Shown here piece after piece: positions 6,614-14,666 of a DNA stretch of 36,030 nt; the stretch's first letter is position 1, and each line of letters starts with the position of its first letter. Made by a program: the position numbers and the translations under genes. The notes under the pieces were generated by a model, which saw nothing but the letters and a program-made list of their open reading frames with translations, did not search any database and was not told the DNA's origin. This DNA is from an uncultured Ruminococcus sp. Lineage in GTDB: Bacteria; Bacillota; Clostridia; Oscillospirales; Ruminococcaceae. Location: contig CANQWA010000028.1 of the NCBI GenBank assembly GCA_947627445.1, positions 1 to 36,030 of the forward strand, written 5' to 3'.

Positions 6614-7888
6614 TTACAAAGAAACAAGCCCCTGTTCCAGCATTTTTTGTGCAGCCAGTAAAATACCGATGCGTCCGCTGGTATAGGTGATGCCGCCTTG
6701 CATCCAGACGGCAAAAGGCTCACGAATGGGGGCATCTGCGGAAAGCTCAATGGAAGCCCCCATGGTAAACGCACCAGATGCCATGATTACCTGATTGGAA
6801 TAGCCCGGCATATCCCATGCTTCCGGAACAACAAAAGCGTCCACCGGTGATCCCATCTGAATGCCCTGACAAAAGGCGGTGAGATGGGCTTCGTCTCCAA
6901 GCTGAATGGCTTCTACAATATCACCCCGGGTCTCACCCACTGCAGGATAACAGGAAAAGCCAAGCTGTCCGAACAGTGCTGCGGCAAAATCTGCCGTTTT
7001 CAGTGCGCTGGCAGTCGTGTCCGGCGCATGGAAAAAACCAAGAAACATCTCTCGGTTCATATCCAAGGTGCATCCCACTTCTTTTCCCATGCCAATACAG
7101 GTGAGGCGTTCTGCACACTGTTGAATCCATTCGGTTTTGCCGGCAATATATCCGCCGGTGCGTGCAATGCCGCCACCCACATTTTTGATCATAGAGCCGA
7201 TCATCAGATCTGCGCCGACCTGTACCGGTTCTTTTGCTTCTACAAATTCCCCGTAGCAATTGTCCACCATGATGATGGCATCGGGATTGACTGACCGCAC
7301 AAGTGCTGCCAGCCGTTCAATCTGTTCTACAGTCAGCGCAGGGCGCAGAGAATATCCCCGTGAGCGTTGGATATAGGCGACCTTTGCGCCCTCTATTGCT
7401 TCAGGAACGGCATCGTAATCCGGTGTACCGTCAGGCAGCAGGGAAATCTCATCATAGTCTACGCCAAAGTTTTTCAGCGAGCCGCTTTTGTCATCACCTG
7501 TCAGACCGATCACGCCCTCCAGGGTATCATATGGTCTGCCGGTGAGAGAGACCATTTTGTCTCCGGTGCGGAGAACACCGAACAAAGCCACACTCAGGGC
7601 GTGTGTACCGGATACAAAATTATGCCGTACCAGCGCATCTTCTGTGCCGAATGTTTCAGCGACCACACGATCCAGAACCTCTCGTCCCTGATCGCCGTAG
7701 CCATAGCCGGTAGTGCCGTAAAAGCAGGGCTCTGTGACACGGCTTTTCTGAAAGGCAGCCAGTACCTTTGCGCCGTTATAGGCGGCGGTTTTTTCGATCC
7801 ATCTGAAATCTTCCTGACAGATCACTTCTGCCTGTTCTGCGGCTTCTATCAGCCGGTCATCAATAGAAAAAAATTCCTGAATGTCCAT
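6614..7888 (-). CDS. Methionine gamma-lyase-family PLP enzyme (YnbB / 'aluminium resistance' type)
   Basis: 424 residues, the normal length of this family of fold-type I pyridoxal-phosphate enzymes. Visible marks: GTTGYGYGDQGRE at 59-71, the RHNFVSGTHAL segment (88-98), the cofactor-binding aspartate D209 in IIMVDNCYGEF, and the Schiff-base lysine K235 in GSMIKNVGGG followed by GGYIAGK. The family is annotated as methionine gamma-lyase-like by homology, but its real substrate is not settled. It is the last gene of a tight leftward cluster. Its ATG is 3 bases after the stop of the GNAT gene, and its AAAGGAG site lies inside that gene's end, so the two are probably co-translated. No terminator of standard form is seen before the next gene, 190 bases on. 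Confidence 0.9.
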   Translation of the reverse strand: MDIQEFFSIDDRLIEAAEQAEVICQEDFRWIEKTAAYNGAKVLAAFQKSRVTEPCFYGTTGYGYGDQGREVLDRVVAETFGTEDALVRHNFVSGTHALSVALFGVLRTGDKMVSLTGRPYDTLEGVIGLTGDDKSGSLKNFGVDYDEISLLPDGTPDYDAVPEAIEGAKVAYIQRSRGYSLRPALTVEQIERLAALVRSVNPDAIIMVDNCYGEFVEAKEPVQVGADLMIGSMIKNVGGGIARTGGYIAGKTEWIQQCAERLTCIGMGKEVGCTLDMNREMFLGFFHAPDTTASALKTADFAAALFGQLGFSCYPAVGETRGDIVEAIQLGDEAHLTAFCQGIQMGSPVDAFVVPEAWDMPGYSNQVIMASGAFTMGASIELSADAPIREPFAVWMQGGITYTSGRIGILLAAQKMLEQGLVSL

Positions 7889-7891
7889 GGC

Positions 7892-8677
7892 TTACAATGC
7901 TCCTTTCTCTTGCTGATCCTTCTGGATATCCTGACGCTCCAGTACGTATTCCGAAGCGATCTCCCGAAAGCCGATCTCCCGATAAAAGCTGACACGCACG
8001 TCCAGTGCAAAGAGTACAGCATGCTTGTTTTGTTGTGCCAGACGATTGGCTGTCCAGCGAAGAAAATCTCTTGCATAGCCGCTGCCTCGCTGTGCAGCCT
8101 TTGTTGCCACTTGTCCCACAAGCACCTCATCGTTCCAGTCATAAATCAGTGTCAATGTGGTGCTGTTCCGGTAGGTGAACACCTGGCTCATGCCATGGCG
8201 GCAGCGGTGAGAAATGTCTGTCAGCCATAGAGAATACTCCAGCAGATTGGGAAATCCCTCCTGCAAAATCGCATAGACATCCTGTAATTTCGGGTTCTGG
8301 TCAATCTCACTTTCACAGAATTGGTCAGAAATTGGTGACGGTGTCAGTTCAAAGACACAGCGGTGGAGCTTCTGATAATTGGGGATCTGTTCCAGAGAGG
8401 GCAGGAGAAACCCGGGGCATTCAATCCGGAAGGGGAGATGCATTGCCGCAAAGGTACATATCTCTTCCTGGGGAATTGTTTCCTCTGCGCAGATGAGCAG
8501 CGTGGCGTTAAACAAAAACAGCCAGCCCCTGCCCTCGGGATATGTCAGCCGGAAAAAGCGGCAGAAATCATAGCTGCCGCCATAGGCTTTTTCATATGCC
8601 AGCATCTGCCGTCCGCGTCGGCTTTGTTCCAGCACAGCGATTTCTGCCGGTGTAAACGAAGTGATTTGTTGTATCAT
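7892..8677 (-). CDS. GNAT-family N-acetyltransferase
   Basis: 261 residues. The C-terminal half (about 130-250) carries the GNAT acetyl-CoA motif A: a beta strand (VLVGQVAT) followed by the pyrophosphate loop Q196-R-G-S-G-Y-A202 and a helix ARDFLRW. Motif B follows as VLFALDVRVSFYREIGF. The first 125 residues are a separate alpha/beta region I cannot name, rich in aromatic residues (YDFCRFFRL, GWLFLF). The acceptor substrate cannot be deduced. Start: ATG at 8677 with AGGA 7 bases upstream, and 9 bases after the M42 stop. Position between an aminopeptidase gene and a PLP-enzyme gene suggests a role in amino acid or peptide metabolism (inference). Confidence 0.85.
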   Translation of the reverse strand: MIQQITSFTPAEIAVLEQSRRGRQMLAYEKAYGGSYDFCRFFRLTYPEGRGWLFLFNATLLICAEETIPQEEICTFAAMHLPFRIECPGFLLPSLEQIPNYQKLHRCVFELTPSPISDQFCESEIDQNPKLQDVYAILQEGFPNLLEYSLWLTDISHRCRHGMSQVFTYRNSTTLTLIYDWNDEVLVGQVATKAAQRGSGYARDFLRWTANRLAQQNKHAVLFALDVRVSFYREIGFREIASEYVLERQDIQKDQQEKGAL

Positions 8678-8686
8678 CTGAGAATC

Positions 8687-9715
8687 CTATTCTTTTTCCA
8701 TGATTTGTTCTGCCAGAAGCGATGTCAATCTGACGCATGCTTCCAGATCCGTCAGGTCAGCTACACTGGAAGGGGTGTGGAGATAACGGCAGGGCAATGA
8801 AATCGCCAGTGTACGGACACCGTTCCGGCTTACGTGGATTGCACCGCTGTCGTTGCCGCCGGCGATCCGGGATTTCGTTTGACAGGGAATGTCATGCTTC
8901 CGGCAAAGGTCAAATGCCATGGTGTAAAGTTCCCGGTCATACATAGTGCTGCGATCCATAAAGGAAACGACAGGACCGCCGCCTAGTGTGCAGACTTTTT
9001 CGTCGCCTTCTGCACCTGCCAGATCTGCCGCAGTGGTGGCTTCCAGTACAATGGCAAAATCTGGGTCAATGGAATAAGCCGCAGCCTTTGCGCCGCGCAG
9101 ACCAATCTCTTCCTGTACCAGAAAGGCAGCTGTGAAATCATAAGGGGGGGTCTGTTCCAGCAGCTTCAGCAGAATCGCACAGCCGGCACGGTCGTCGATG
9201 GCTTTGCTACAGACCCGGTTGCCGCCCATCATGCGAAAATCTGGCAGAAAATAAACACGATCTCCGGGAAAAACCAGTTTTTTTGCATCCTCGCCATTTT
9301 TTGCGCCAATATCCAGCACCAGCTTGCTGAATTTCGGCAGCGATTCCTTTTCTTCCTGGGAGAGCAGATGCACTGGCTTTGTCCCGATGACGCCATGAAT
9401 ATGGTCTTTTCCCACCAATACCTGGCGTCCGATGACAACAGAGGCATCCACACCGCCCACTGGAGATACGCACAGCGTGCCGTCACTGTTGACATAGGTG
9501 ATGATCATACCCACTTCATCCATATGGGCGCTGATCATCAGCTTGTGGGGGGCTGGATTTTTTCCCTTCTTTTGTACAATCAGACTGCCCAAAGGGTCAA
9601 TCTGCCAGGAAACAGAAGGAATCTCTTTCAGAACATCTATGATGTAGTCTCTGACAGCGGTTTCATCACCGGAAACAGCACACAAGCCGCACAGGGTTTC
9701 AAAATGTTTCAGCAT
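8687..9715 (-). CDS. M42-family metallo-aminopeptidase (second copy of the pair)
   Basis: 342 residues from the ATG at 9715, chosen because GAGGAGG is 8 bases upstream; the in-frame GTG at 9724 lies inside that ribosome site. M42 enzymes are cytosolic di-zinc (or cobalt) aminopeptidases that form dodecameric tetrahedra and trim peptides. Metal and catalytic motifs are all visible: SAHMDEVG (His and Asp), KAIDDRAG (bridging Asp), QEEIGLRGA (general-base and ligand Glu) and CRYLHTPSS (last His). The start overlaps the stop of the upstream M42 gene by 7 bases, indicating translational coupling. The paralog next door is clearly divergent, so the pair probably differs in peptide preference rather than being a recent duplication. 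Confidence 0.9.
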   Translation of the reverse strand: MLKHFETLCGLCAVSGDETAVRDYIIDVLKEIPSVSWQIDPLGSLIVQKKGKNPAPHKLMISAHMDEVGMIITYVNSDGTLCVSPVGGVDASVVIGRQVLVGKDHIHGVIGTKPVHLLSQEEKESLPKFSKLVLDIGAKNGEDAKKLVFPGDRVYFLPDFRMMGGNRVCSKAIDDRAGCAILLKLLEQTPPYDFTAAFLVQEEIGLRGAKAAAYSIDPDFAIVLEATTAADLAGAEGDEKVCTLGGGPVVSFMDRSTMYDRELYTMAFDLCRKHDIPCQTKSRIAGGNDSGAIHVSRNGVRTLAISLPCRYLHTPSSVADLTDLEACVRLTSLLAEQIMEKE

Positions 9716-10734
9716 GATACGCACCTCCTCAGATATGCCGCCAGAAGCTGTCCAGTTTGTTCCACATCGGAAAGCTGGATCAATTCAGACGGTGTATGCA
9801 TATATCGCAGAGGAATGGAAACCGTTCCTGCACAGACGCCGCCCCGTGTGACGGAAAAGCAATCGGCGTTTGTGCCGGTGATGCCGGACATGACCTCCGG
9901 CTGCCATGGAATAGATTCCTCTTTTGCCGCTGTGATGAGCAAATTGCTGACAGCAGGGGAAAGAGAGGGCGAAATACCGATCATAGGACCGCCCCCCAGT
10001 TTGCCGCATTTCACTGGATTGTCTCCGTGACCCAGGGCAAAGGTGACATCTACTGCCAGGGCAATGTCCGGGTCGATGGTGTAGGCTGCAATCGTTGCGC
10101 CCCGTTCACCCAGTTCCTCCTGTGTGGAGAAGAGCAAACTGACGCTGCAGGGAAGTGTTTCGTTTTGCACCTGTTTCATCGCCAGGAGAATTGCCGCCAT
10201 GCCGCAGCGGTCGTCCAGTGATGGACCAGTCACTTTTCCGTCTGTCAGCGTGTGAAAGGGCGTATCAAAAGAAACGCTATCCCCGGGAGCGATCCATTGT
10301 TTTAGCTGTTCCTTGGTATATCCAGTGTCAATGGCAAGTTCGGTGATGGAAAACACATGCTCTGTACCGTTATGCAGGTGAGGGGGTACGCAGCAGATGA
10401 CACCGGGGATATCCTTTGTGCCGTGGAGCATCACACGCTGTGCCGGCATCAGCCTTAGATCCAGTCCGCCGGTATTGCCCACCCGGACAAAGCCATCTTC
10501 TGTAATGGCTGTCACAAGAAATCCAATCTGATCCATGTGAGCATCCAGCAGCACATGGGGTTTTCCGGCTTTCCGTTTTCCCAGAGTACCGATTACATTG
10601 CCCTGCGAGATTTCGACGGAATCACATAGGGGCACAAGCAGACTCTTTGCCTTTTGTGCAATGGGTGTTTCATTGCCGGAAACCCCCGGGGGACAGGTGA
10701 GCTGTTCCAGTAGTTCAGTCAGGTACACGGTCAT
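9709..10734 (-). CDS. M42-family metallo-aminopeptidase (first copy of the pair)
   Basis: 341 residues. Metal-binding motifs are intact: DAHMDQIGF, SLDDRCGM, TQEELGERGA, AVDVTFALGHGD and RYMHTPSE. As with other M42 peptidases it should be a soluble oligomeric enzyme that removes N-terminal residues from short peptides. The start codon shares one base with the murD stop (TAATG at 10736-10732), with AAAGGAG just inside murD, so it is almost certainly translated by ribosomes leaving murD. The C-terminus ends in RRCVSC. The placement of peptide trimming behind a wall-synthesis ligase may reflect reuse of wall peptides, but ordinary operon packing explains it equally well. Confidence 0.9.
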   Translation of the reverse strand: MTVYLTELLEQLTCPPGVSGNETPIAQKAKSLLVPLCDSVEISQGNVIGTLGKRKAGKPHVLLDAHMDQIGFLVTAITEDGFVRVGNTGGLDLRLMPAQRVMLHGTKDIPGVICCVPPHLHNGTEHVFSITELAIDTGYTKEQLKQWIAPGDSVSFDTPFHTLTDGKVTGPSLDDRCGMAAILLAMKQVQNETLPCSVSLLFSTQEELGERGATIAAYTIDPDIALAVDVTFALGHGDNPVKCGKLGGGPMIGISPSLSPAVSNLLITAAKEESIPWQPEVMSGITGTNADCFSVTRGGVCAGTVSIPLRYMHTPSELIQLSDVEQTGQLLAAYLRRCVSC

Positions 10735-12122
10735 TACAGCTCCTTTACCAGATTTTTATAATGCATGCCTCTTGCTTCAAAATTGGGATAGAGGTCAAAA
10801 CTGGCACAGGCAGGAGAAAGCGTAACGATATCTCCGACATCGGCATGCTTCTGCGCTTCTTGTACAGCTTCTTCCATAGAAGAAACATGCACCAGCTCTG
10901 GTGCGCCCTCCTGATAGAACTGACTGCCCCGGATGGCTGCTTCAATTTTATCCGCAGTTGCTCCCATCAGAAGAACCAGCTTGACCTGATGGCAAATGGT
11001 GTCCGCCATTGGTTCGAAGGGGATTTTTTTGTCATAGCCGCCCATAATGACGATGAGCTTTTGCTGGAATGACCGCAGACCTGCCAGTACGCGGGTGGGA
11101 CTGGTGGCAATGCTGTCGTTGTACCATTTTACGCCGTTCAGTTCCCGGACAAATTCGATGCGATGTTCTACACCGCCAAAATTCTTTGCCACGTACTGGA
11201 TGTCATCGACAGAGACAGTCCCCCAGACAGCAGCGATGGCAGCCAGATAATTTTCCACGTTGTGCATACCTGGAATGCGGATATCATCCTTGTGAACAAT
11301 AGGTGTTACTTCGCCGGATCTCTGATAGCAGAGCATGCCGTCCTCCCGGAGAAATGTGCCCCATTCCGGCTGGGTTTGGCGGGAAAATGTGGTCAGTGCA
11401 CCTCGAACCATGGGAGCAAGCGCCATGGTCGGTTCGTTGTCCAGATTCAGAACGGTTCTGGAGAATGCATTCTGATGGACAAGGATATTGGTCTTTGCCG
11501 TAATATATTCCTCCATAGTGCCGTGAACGTCCAGGTGATTCGGTGCAATATTGGTGATTACTGCCACATCAGGAGACTGACGCATGGACAACAGCTGAAA
11601 GCTGGAAAGTTCTACGACAGCCACATCGTCTTTGTCGATCTCTTCGATAATGGGCAGAAGTGCTCTGCCGATATTGCCGCCCTTATGCACCCGGAATCCC
11701 GCACGGGAGAGAAATTCGGAAATCAGTGTGGTGGTCGTGGTTTTTCCGTCAGAGCCGGTGACAGCGTAGATCTTACAGGGACAAAGGTCAAAAAATACTT
11801 CCATTTCCGTGGTGATGACCACGCCGGCTTTACGGGCTTCTTGTAATTTTTCATGGTGATAATACATGCCCGGAGAGCGGAACACCACATCGAAGTCGGT
11901 CAATGCATCCAGATAGCTGTCTCCCAGCCGGAAACTGATCCCCAGCTGTTTCAGTTTCTCATAGTCAGCACCGAGCTGATCGGCAGATTTTCGATCCAAC
12001 AGTGTTACCGCAATGCCTTTTTGGCGGAACAACCGGATGATGTCACCATTCGTTACACCTGTACCAATAAATGCCACACGACTTTGTTTCATCGTTTCAA
12101 AAAAACGGTTCAGATCCTGCAT
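10734..12122 (-). CDS. murD: UDP-N-acetylmuramoyl-L-alanine--D-glutamate ligase (MurD)
   Basis: 462 residues, the usual size. MurD adds D-glutamate to UDP-MurNAc-L-Ala in the cytoplasm, the second peptide step of peptidoglycan precursor synthesis. The N-terminal Rossmann domain starts FIGTGVTNGDI. The ATP site is AVTGSDGKTTTTTLI, followed by the Mur-ligase motif ITNIAPNHLDVHGTMEEY with K in ITAKTNI. The C-terminal domain carries YNDSIATSPTR and GGYDKKIPFE. An AGGAGGAG ribosome site precedes the ATG. It is the first gene of the cluster with two M42 peptidases, GNAT and a PLP enzyme, an unusual position because murD commonly sits in the dcw cluster. No consensus promoter was found; the upstream space holds a hairpin and a MITE-like element. 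Confidence 0.95.
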   Translation of the reverse strand: MQDLNRFFETMKQSRVAFIGTGVTNGDIIRLFRQKGIAVTLLDRKSADQLGADYEKLKQLGISFRLGDSYLDALTDFDVVFRSPGMYYHHEKLQEARKAGVVITTEMEVFFDLCPCKIYAVTGSDGKTTTTTLISEFLSRAGFRVHKGGNIGRALLPIIEEIDKDDVAVVELSSFQLLSMRQSPDVAVITNIAPNHLDVHGTMEEYITAKTNILVHQNAFSRTVLNLDNEPTMALAPMVRGALTTFSRQTQPEWGTFLREDGMLCYQRSGEVTPIVHKDDIRIPGMHNVENYLAAIAAVWGTVSVDDIQYVAKNFGGVEHRIEFVRELNGVKWYNDSIATSPTRVLAGLRSFQQKLIVIMGGYDKKIPFEPMADTICHQVKLVLLMGATADKIEAAIRGSQFYQEGAPELVHVSSMEEAVQEAQKHADVGDIVTLSPACASFDLYPNFEARGMHYKNLVKEL

Positions 12123-12150
12123 AGAATACTCCTCCTATTGCAAACAGTGC

Positions 12151-12193
12151 AGCAGGCACGTTCCGTTGGATGCGTGCCTGCTTGCTTTTTTTC
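12151..12193 (+). terminator. Terminator-like hairpin in the murD leader
   Basis: A 10-bp perfect stem AGCAGGCACG (12151-12160) / CGTGCCTGCT (12173-12182) is followed on the plus strand by TGC and seven T. In form it is a good rightward intrinsic terminator, but no rightward gene precedes it. On the leftward strand it sits in the murD leader, preceded by an A-run, about 15 bases before the ribosome site. Confidence 0.6.
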
Positions 12194-12198
12194 TGTTA

Positions 12199-12373
12199 TA
12201 TACTCGCCTCCATGGCAAAATATCCATATCTTTCGGCTAAAGGCGACCTCTAAAATTTCGTCATCCTGCGTCGTAAATCCTCCGCGGGCGACAGCCCGCC
12301 TTGTGGTTTACTCCTGGTCTGACAAAGTTTTATCTGAAAATCGACGGGACATTTTGCAACAGAGTCGAGTATA
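12199..12373. mobile_element. MITE-like palindromic element
   Basis: About 175 bp with no open frame. The ends are inverted repeats: TATACTCG (12199-12206) and CGAGTATA (12366-12373), extended inward by GCAAAATATCC against a right arm whose complement is GCAAAATGTCC. Further inside, AAAATTTCGTCA pairs with TGACAAAGTTTT with two mismatches, then GTAAA (12273-12277) with TTTAC (12307-12311), and a perfect GCGGGC-GACA-GCCCGC hairpin (12284-12299) at the centre. The whole unit can fold into one long stem. TA at each boundary would fit a mariner/IS630-type target, but this is inference; no transposase is nearby. Confidence 0.6.
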
Positions 12374-12387
12374 AGATATTCTGATTC

Positions 12388-13035
12388 TCAATTATCGCTG
12401 AGAAAATCATTCATAATAATCTGGACACGGGGATTGCCATCTTCGTCATTGTCGATCATTTTGACGGATTTCATGACAATGGGTGTATTAGGGGAAGAGA
12501 CCGCACCGTCGCTGCCCACAGAACGCTCTACCTGGAGGAACTGATCCACGACCTCCATGCCCTCGGTCACTTCACCGAAAGCAGCGTACTGACCGTCCAG
12601 AAAGCTACAGTCGGTATAGCAAATGAAGAACTGACTGGATGCGCTGTCATAATCCTGAGAGCGAGCCATAGAGACCACGCCTCTTTGGTGAGACAGCGTA
12701 TTTTCCACGCCGTTCAGTTCAAATTCGCCCTTGATGGTATTGGGGCTGCCGCCTGTGCCATTGCCATCTGGATCGCCGCCCTGTGCCATAAAGTCATCAA
12801 CGACACGGTGGAAGGTCAGTCCGTCGTAAAAGCCGTCTTTTACCAGGGACTCAAAGTTTTCACAGGTAATCGGCGCAACATCCGGGCGAAGTGTAATCAC
12901 GATGGAATTATCGGAATCTTCATCTGTCTTGGCGCTGGTGCCGCCCTCGGAACCGCAGCCGCCCATGATGCCAGATAGCATGGCAGCACTGAGAGAGATG
13001 GCGAAAATCCGTAAGATTTTTTTCTTCATGTTCAT
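12388..13035 (-). CDS. Cyclophilin-type peptidyl-prolyl isomerase lipoprotein
   Basis: 215 residues. A lipoprotein signal (hydrophobic stretch, then IMGGC with Cys27 as the lipid site) leads to an acidic spacer and a compact cyclophilin domain (about 44-195). Cyclophilin marks: FHRVVDDFMAQGGDPDGNGTGG, QRGVVSMAR and SQFFICYTDCSFLDGQYAAFGEV. It should speed cis-trans proline isomerisation in proteins outside the membrane. The Arg of FHRV and the QGG stretch needed for activity are present. Two ATGs (13035, 13029) are possible; AGGAG lies 4 and 10 bases before them. The gene has its own promoter (13127-13155) and a hairpin in its leader (about 13071-13102). The MITE-like element begins 14 bases after its stop. 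Confidence 0.92.
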   Translation of the reverse strand: MNMKKKILRIFAISLSAAMLSGIMGGCGSEGGTSAKTDEDSDNSIVITLRPDVAPITCENFESLVKDGFYDGLTFHRVVDDFMAQGGDPDGNGTGGSPNTIKGEFELNGVENTLSHQRGVVSMARSQDYDSASSQFFICYTDCSFLDGQYAAFGEVTEGMEVVDQFLQVERSVGSDGAVSSPNTPIVMKSVKMIDNDEDGNPRVQIIMNDFLSDN

Positions 13036-13126
13036 CGAACTCCTGTCTATTCATTTTTGGAAACTTTCTGGCATGTTTTTCTCTGCCGCAGCAGAGAATG
13101 CCTGCCAAGAGAAATATACAGTAATT

Positions 13127-13155
13127 ATTATACCATAAGATGGTTTGGATTGCAA
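13127..13155 (-). promoter_or_regulatory. Promoter of the cyclophilin gene
   Basis: On the reverse strand: TTGCAA (13155-13150), a 17-base spacer ending in TGG, and TATAAT (13132-13127), so the -10 is of the extended TGn type. The leader then folds GGCAT/ATGCC around CTCTGC-CGCA-GCAGAG. The rest of the 365-base gap (13156-13400) holds the hairpin at 13296-13326 and nothing else that I can name. Confidence 0.75.
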
Positions 13156-13295
13156 GTTTTTTTTAGGAAAAGACATGGAATTCATTTTTGCGGATAAAAA
13201 ACCTGGAAAGATCCCGGCAAATTCAGCATTTAAAAGAAAAAAAAGAGCATACCAGCAGACGGTCTGGCAGCTGTGTATCGGATATAAAGAGAAGA

Positions 13296-13332
13296 GGCTG
13301 CTGCACAGGATTTCAGTGCAGCAGCCCATTTT
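13296..13332. terminator. Probable terminator after the binding-protein gene
   Basis: An 11-bp perfect stem GGCTGCTGCAC (13296-13306) / GTGCAGCAGCC (13316-13326) has a 9-base loop ending TTTCA. It lies 75 bases past the leftward stop at 13401. The flanking T-richness is modest on both strands. The stem and loop closely resemble the terminator at 4502-4544. Confidence 0.6.
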
Positions 13333-13400
13333 GGATGATTGCAACTTGATGATAGGCGACGCCGTAAAAAGACGTTAGGCATTCATTGTACAGTGCTGCC

Positions 13401-14666
13401 TTAATACTCCTTAGCCTGTGCCAGAATGCTCTGGAATCTTTTTTGCAATTCCTTCGCCTGTTCCTCTGCGCTGATCTTGTCATACAACACGGCATTGCCG
13501 GCATTACAGAATTCCGTGATCAGATCGTCATTTTCCAGATAGGGACTGACTAAGGAGATTTCTTTTGTCCGGTCGTTCATCTTCTGGAATGCTTCGTACT
13601 GGATGCCTGTCAGCATATCATTTTTTGCCAGTGCTGTTCTGGCGGATTCGCTGACTGGCACGCCTTTTTCTACCCCCTGTAAGACTGCCATTTCCTCAGA
13701 GTTCAGTAAAAAGTCCAGCAGCATGGCGGACTGTTCCGGATAGCTGGTGTTTTTGCTGATGGCGTACATGGTCGCTGGCTTTTCATACCATCCTTTCAAT
13801 TTCTCTGCTGTGTCGCTGAGATAATCTGCAACGACGATCTCATAGCCATTTTCGATCGCTTTGCTGCAATGGCTGGAGGCATCGCTGATCCATGCCACTG
13901 TACCTGCATACTGCCCGGAATTCATATTTAACTGGTCGAAGTATTCCGGTTGGGGAATCACCTTTTCATGGATGAGCCGACAGTAGAAGTCCAGCATCAG
14001 CTGTATGTCCTCGGCAGAAAAATTGATATCGCCCTCGATGGTCATAAACTGCTTTCCTATTTGCTGTTCTGCATAGGCAACAGAGCAGAACCAGACAGAT
14101 TTCGCCACCATGGAAAGAGGATAGACCTCACCATTCATGACCTTTGCTGCTTCAAAAATATCATCCCATGTCTTTGGAACATCCAGCCCGTAGTCGGCAT
14201 AGACTGTTTTGTTGATGTACACAGTTTGGGTATTCAGCGCAATGGGGATGGCATTCAGACTGCCATGCTGCATCCCGAAGTTCAGTTCCTCCTGGGTAAA
14301 GTTGGACAGATCAATATAATCGCTGACCTTGTTGATGTCATAAAATCCCATGCCGTCCGGGGAATATTGCTGAATCCAGGCATAGTTAATCTGCATGACA
14401 TCTGCTTCTGTATCCGATGCCATTTGTGCGTTGCTTCTCTGCTGATAGCCTGACCATTCGGAATAATGGCAGTTTACTTCGATATCCGGGTGCAGCTTTT
14501 CAAATTCCTTCACAGCGGCAATGGTGTATTCATGACGCACATCATTGCCCCACCAGGAAAGAGAGATTTCCACCGGCTCGGTATAGGATGTCACCACCGC
14601 ATCGCTGCCGCAGCCTGTGAAAAGCATCATAGCCAGCAGTACAGTCAAAAGTTTTTTCGTTTTCAT
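13401..14666 (-). CDS. Family 1 extracellular solute-binding lipoprotein (sugar type)
   Basis: 421 residues with a lipoprotein signal ending LFTGC (Cys19). The mature part has the layout of ABC-importer sugar-binding proteins: ISLSWWGNDVRHEYT, FEKLHPDIEVNCHYSEWSGY, DVMQINYAWIQQY and PIALNTQTVYINKTVYADYG, then PKTWDDIFEAAKVM and NTSYPEQSAMLLDFLLNSEE. It should be tethered to the outer face of the membrane and bind an oligosaccharide or similar ligand. No permease or ATPase gene is adjacent. Instead its ATG overlaps the stop of a diguanylate cyclase by four bases (ATGA, 14666-14663), so the two proteins are made together. That makes a sensory role, presenting ligand to the cyclase, plausible (inference); an importer subunit working with distant permeases is the alternative. 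Confidence 0.9.
   Translation of the reverse strand: MKTKKLLTVLLAMMLFTGCGSDAVVTSYTEPVEISLSWWGNDVRHEYTIAAVKEFEKLHPDIEVNCHYSEWSGYQQRSNAQMASDTEADVMQINYAWIQQYSPDGMGFYDINKVSDYIDLSNFTQEELNFGMQHGSLNAIPIALNTQTVYINKTVYADYGLDVPKTWDDIFEAAKVMNGEVYPLSMVAKSVWFCSVAYAEQQIGKQFMTIEGDINFSAEDIQLMLDFYCRLIHEKVIPQPEYFDQLNMNSGQYAGTVAWISDASSHCSKAIENGYEIVVADYLSDTAEKLKGWYEKPATMYAISKNTSYPEQSAMLLDFLLNSEEMAVLQGVEKGVPVSESARTALAKNDMLTGIQYEAFQKMNDRTKEISLVSPYLENDDLITEFCNAGNAVLYDKISAEEQAKELQKRFQSILAQAKEY

Noticed and set aside
13145-13378. 77-codon plus-strand frame in the gap before the binding-protein gene
   Set aside because: It overlaps the reversed cyclophilin promoter, spans a hairpin, has no ribosome site and has a low-complexity Lys-rich composition.
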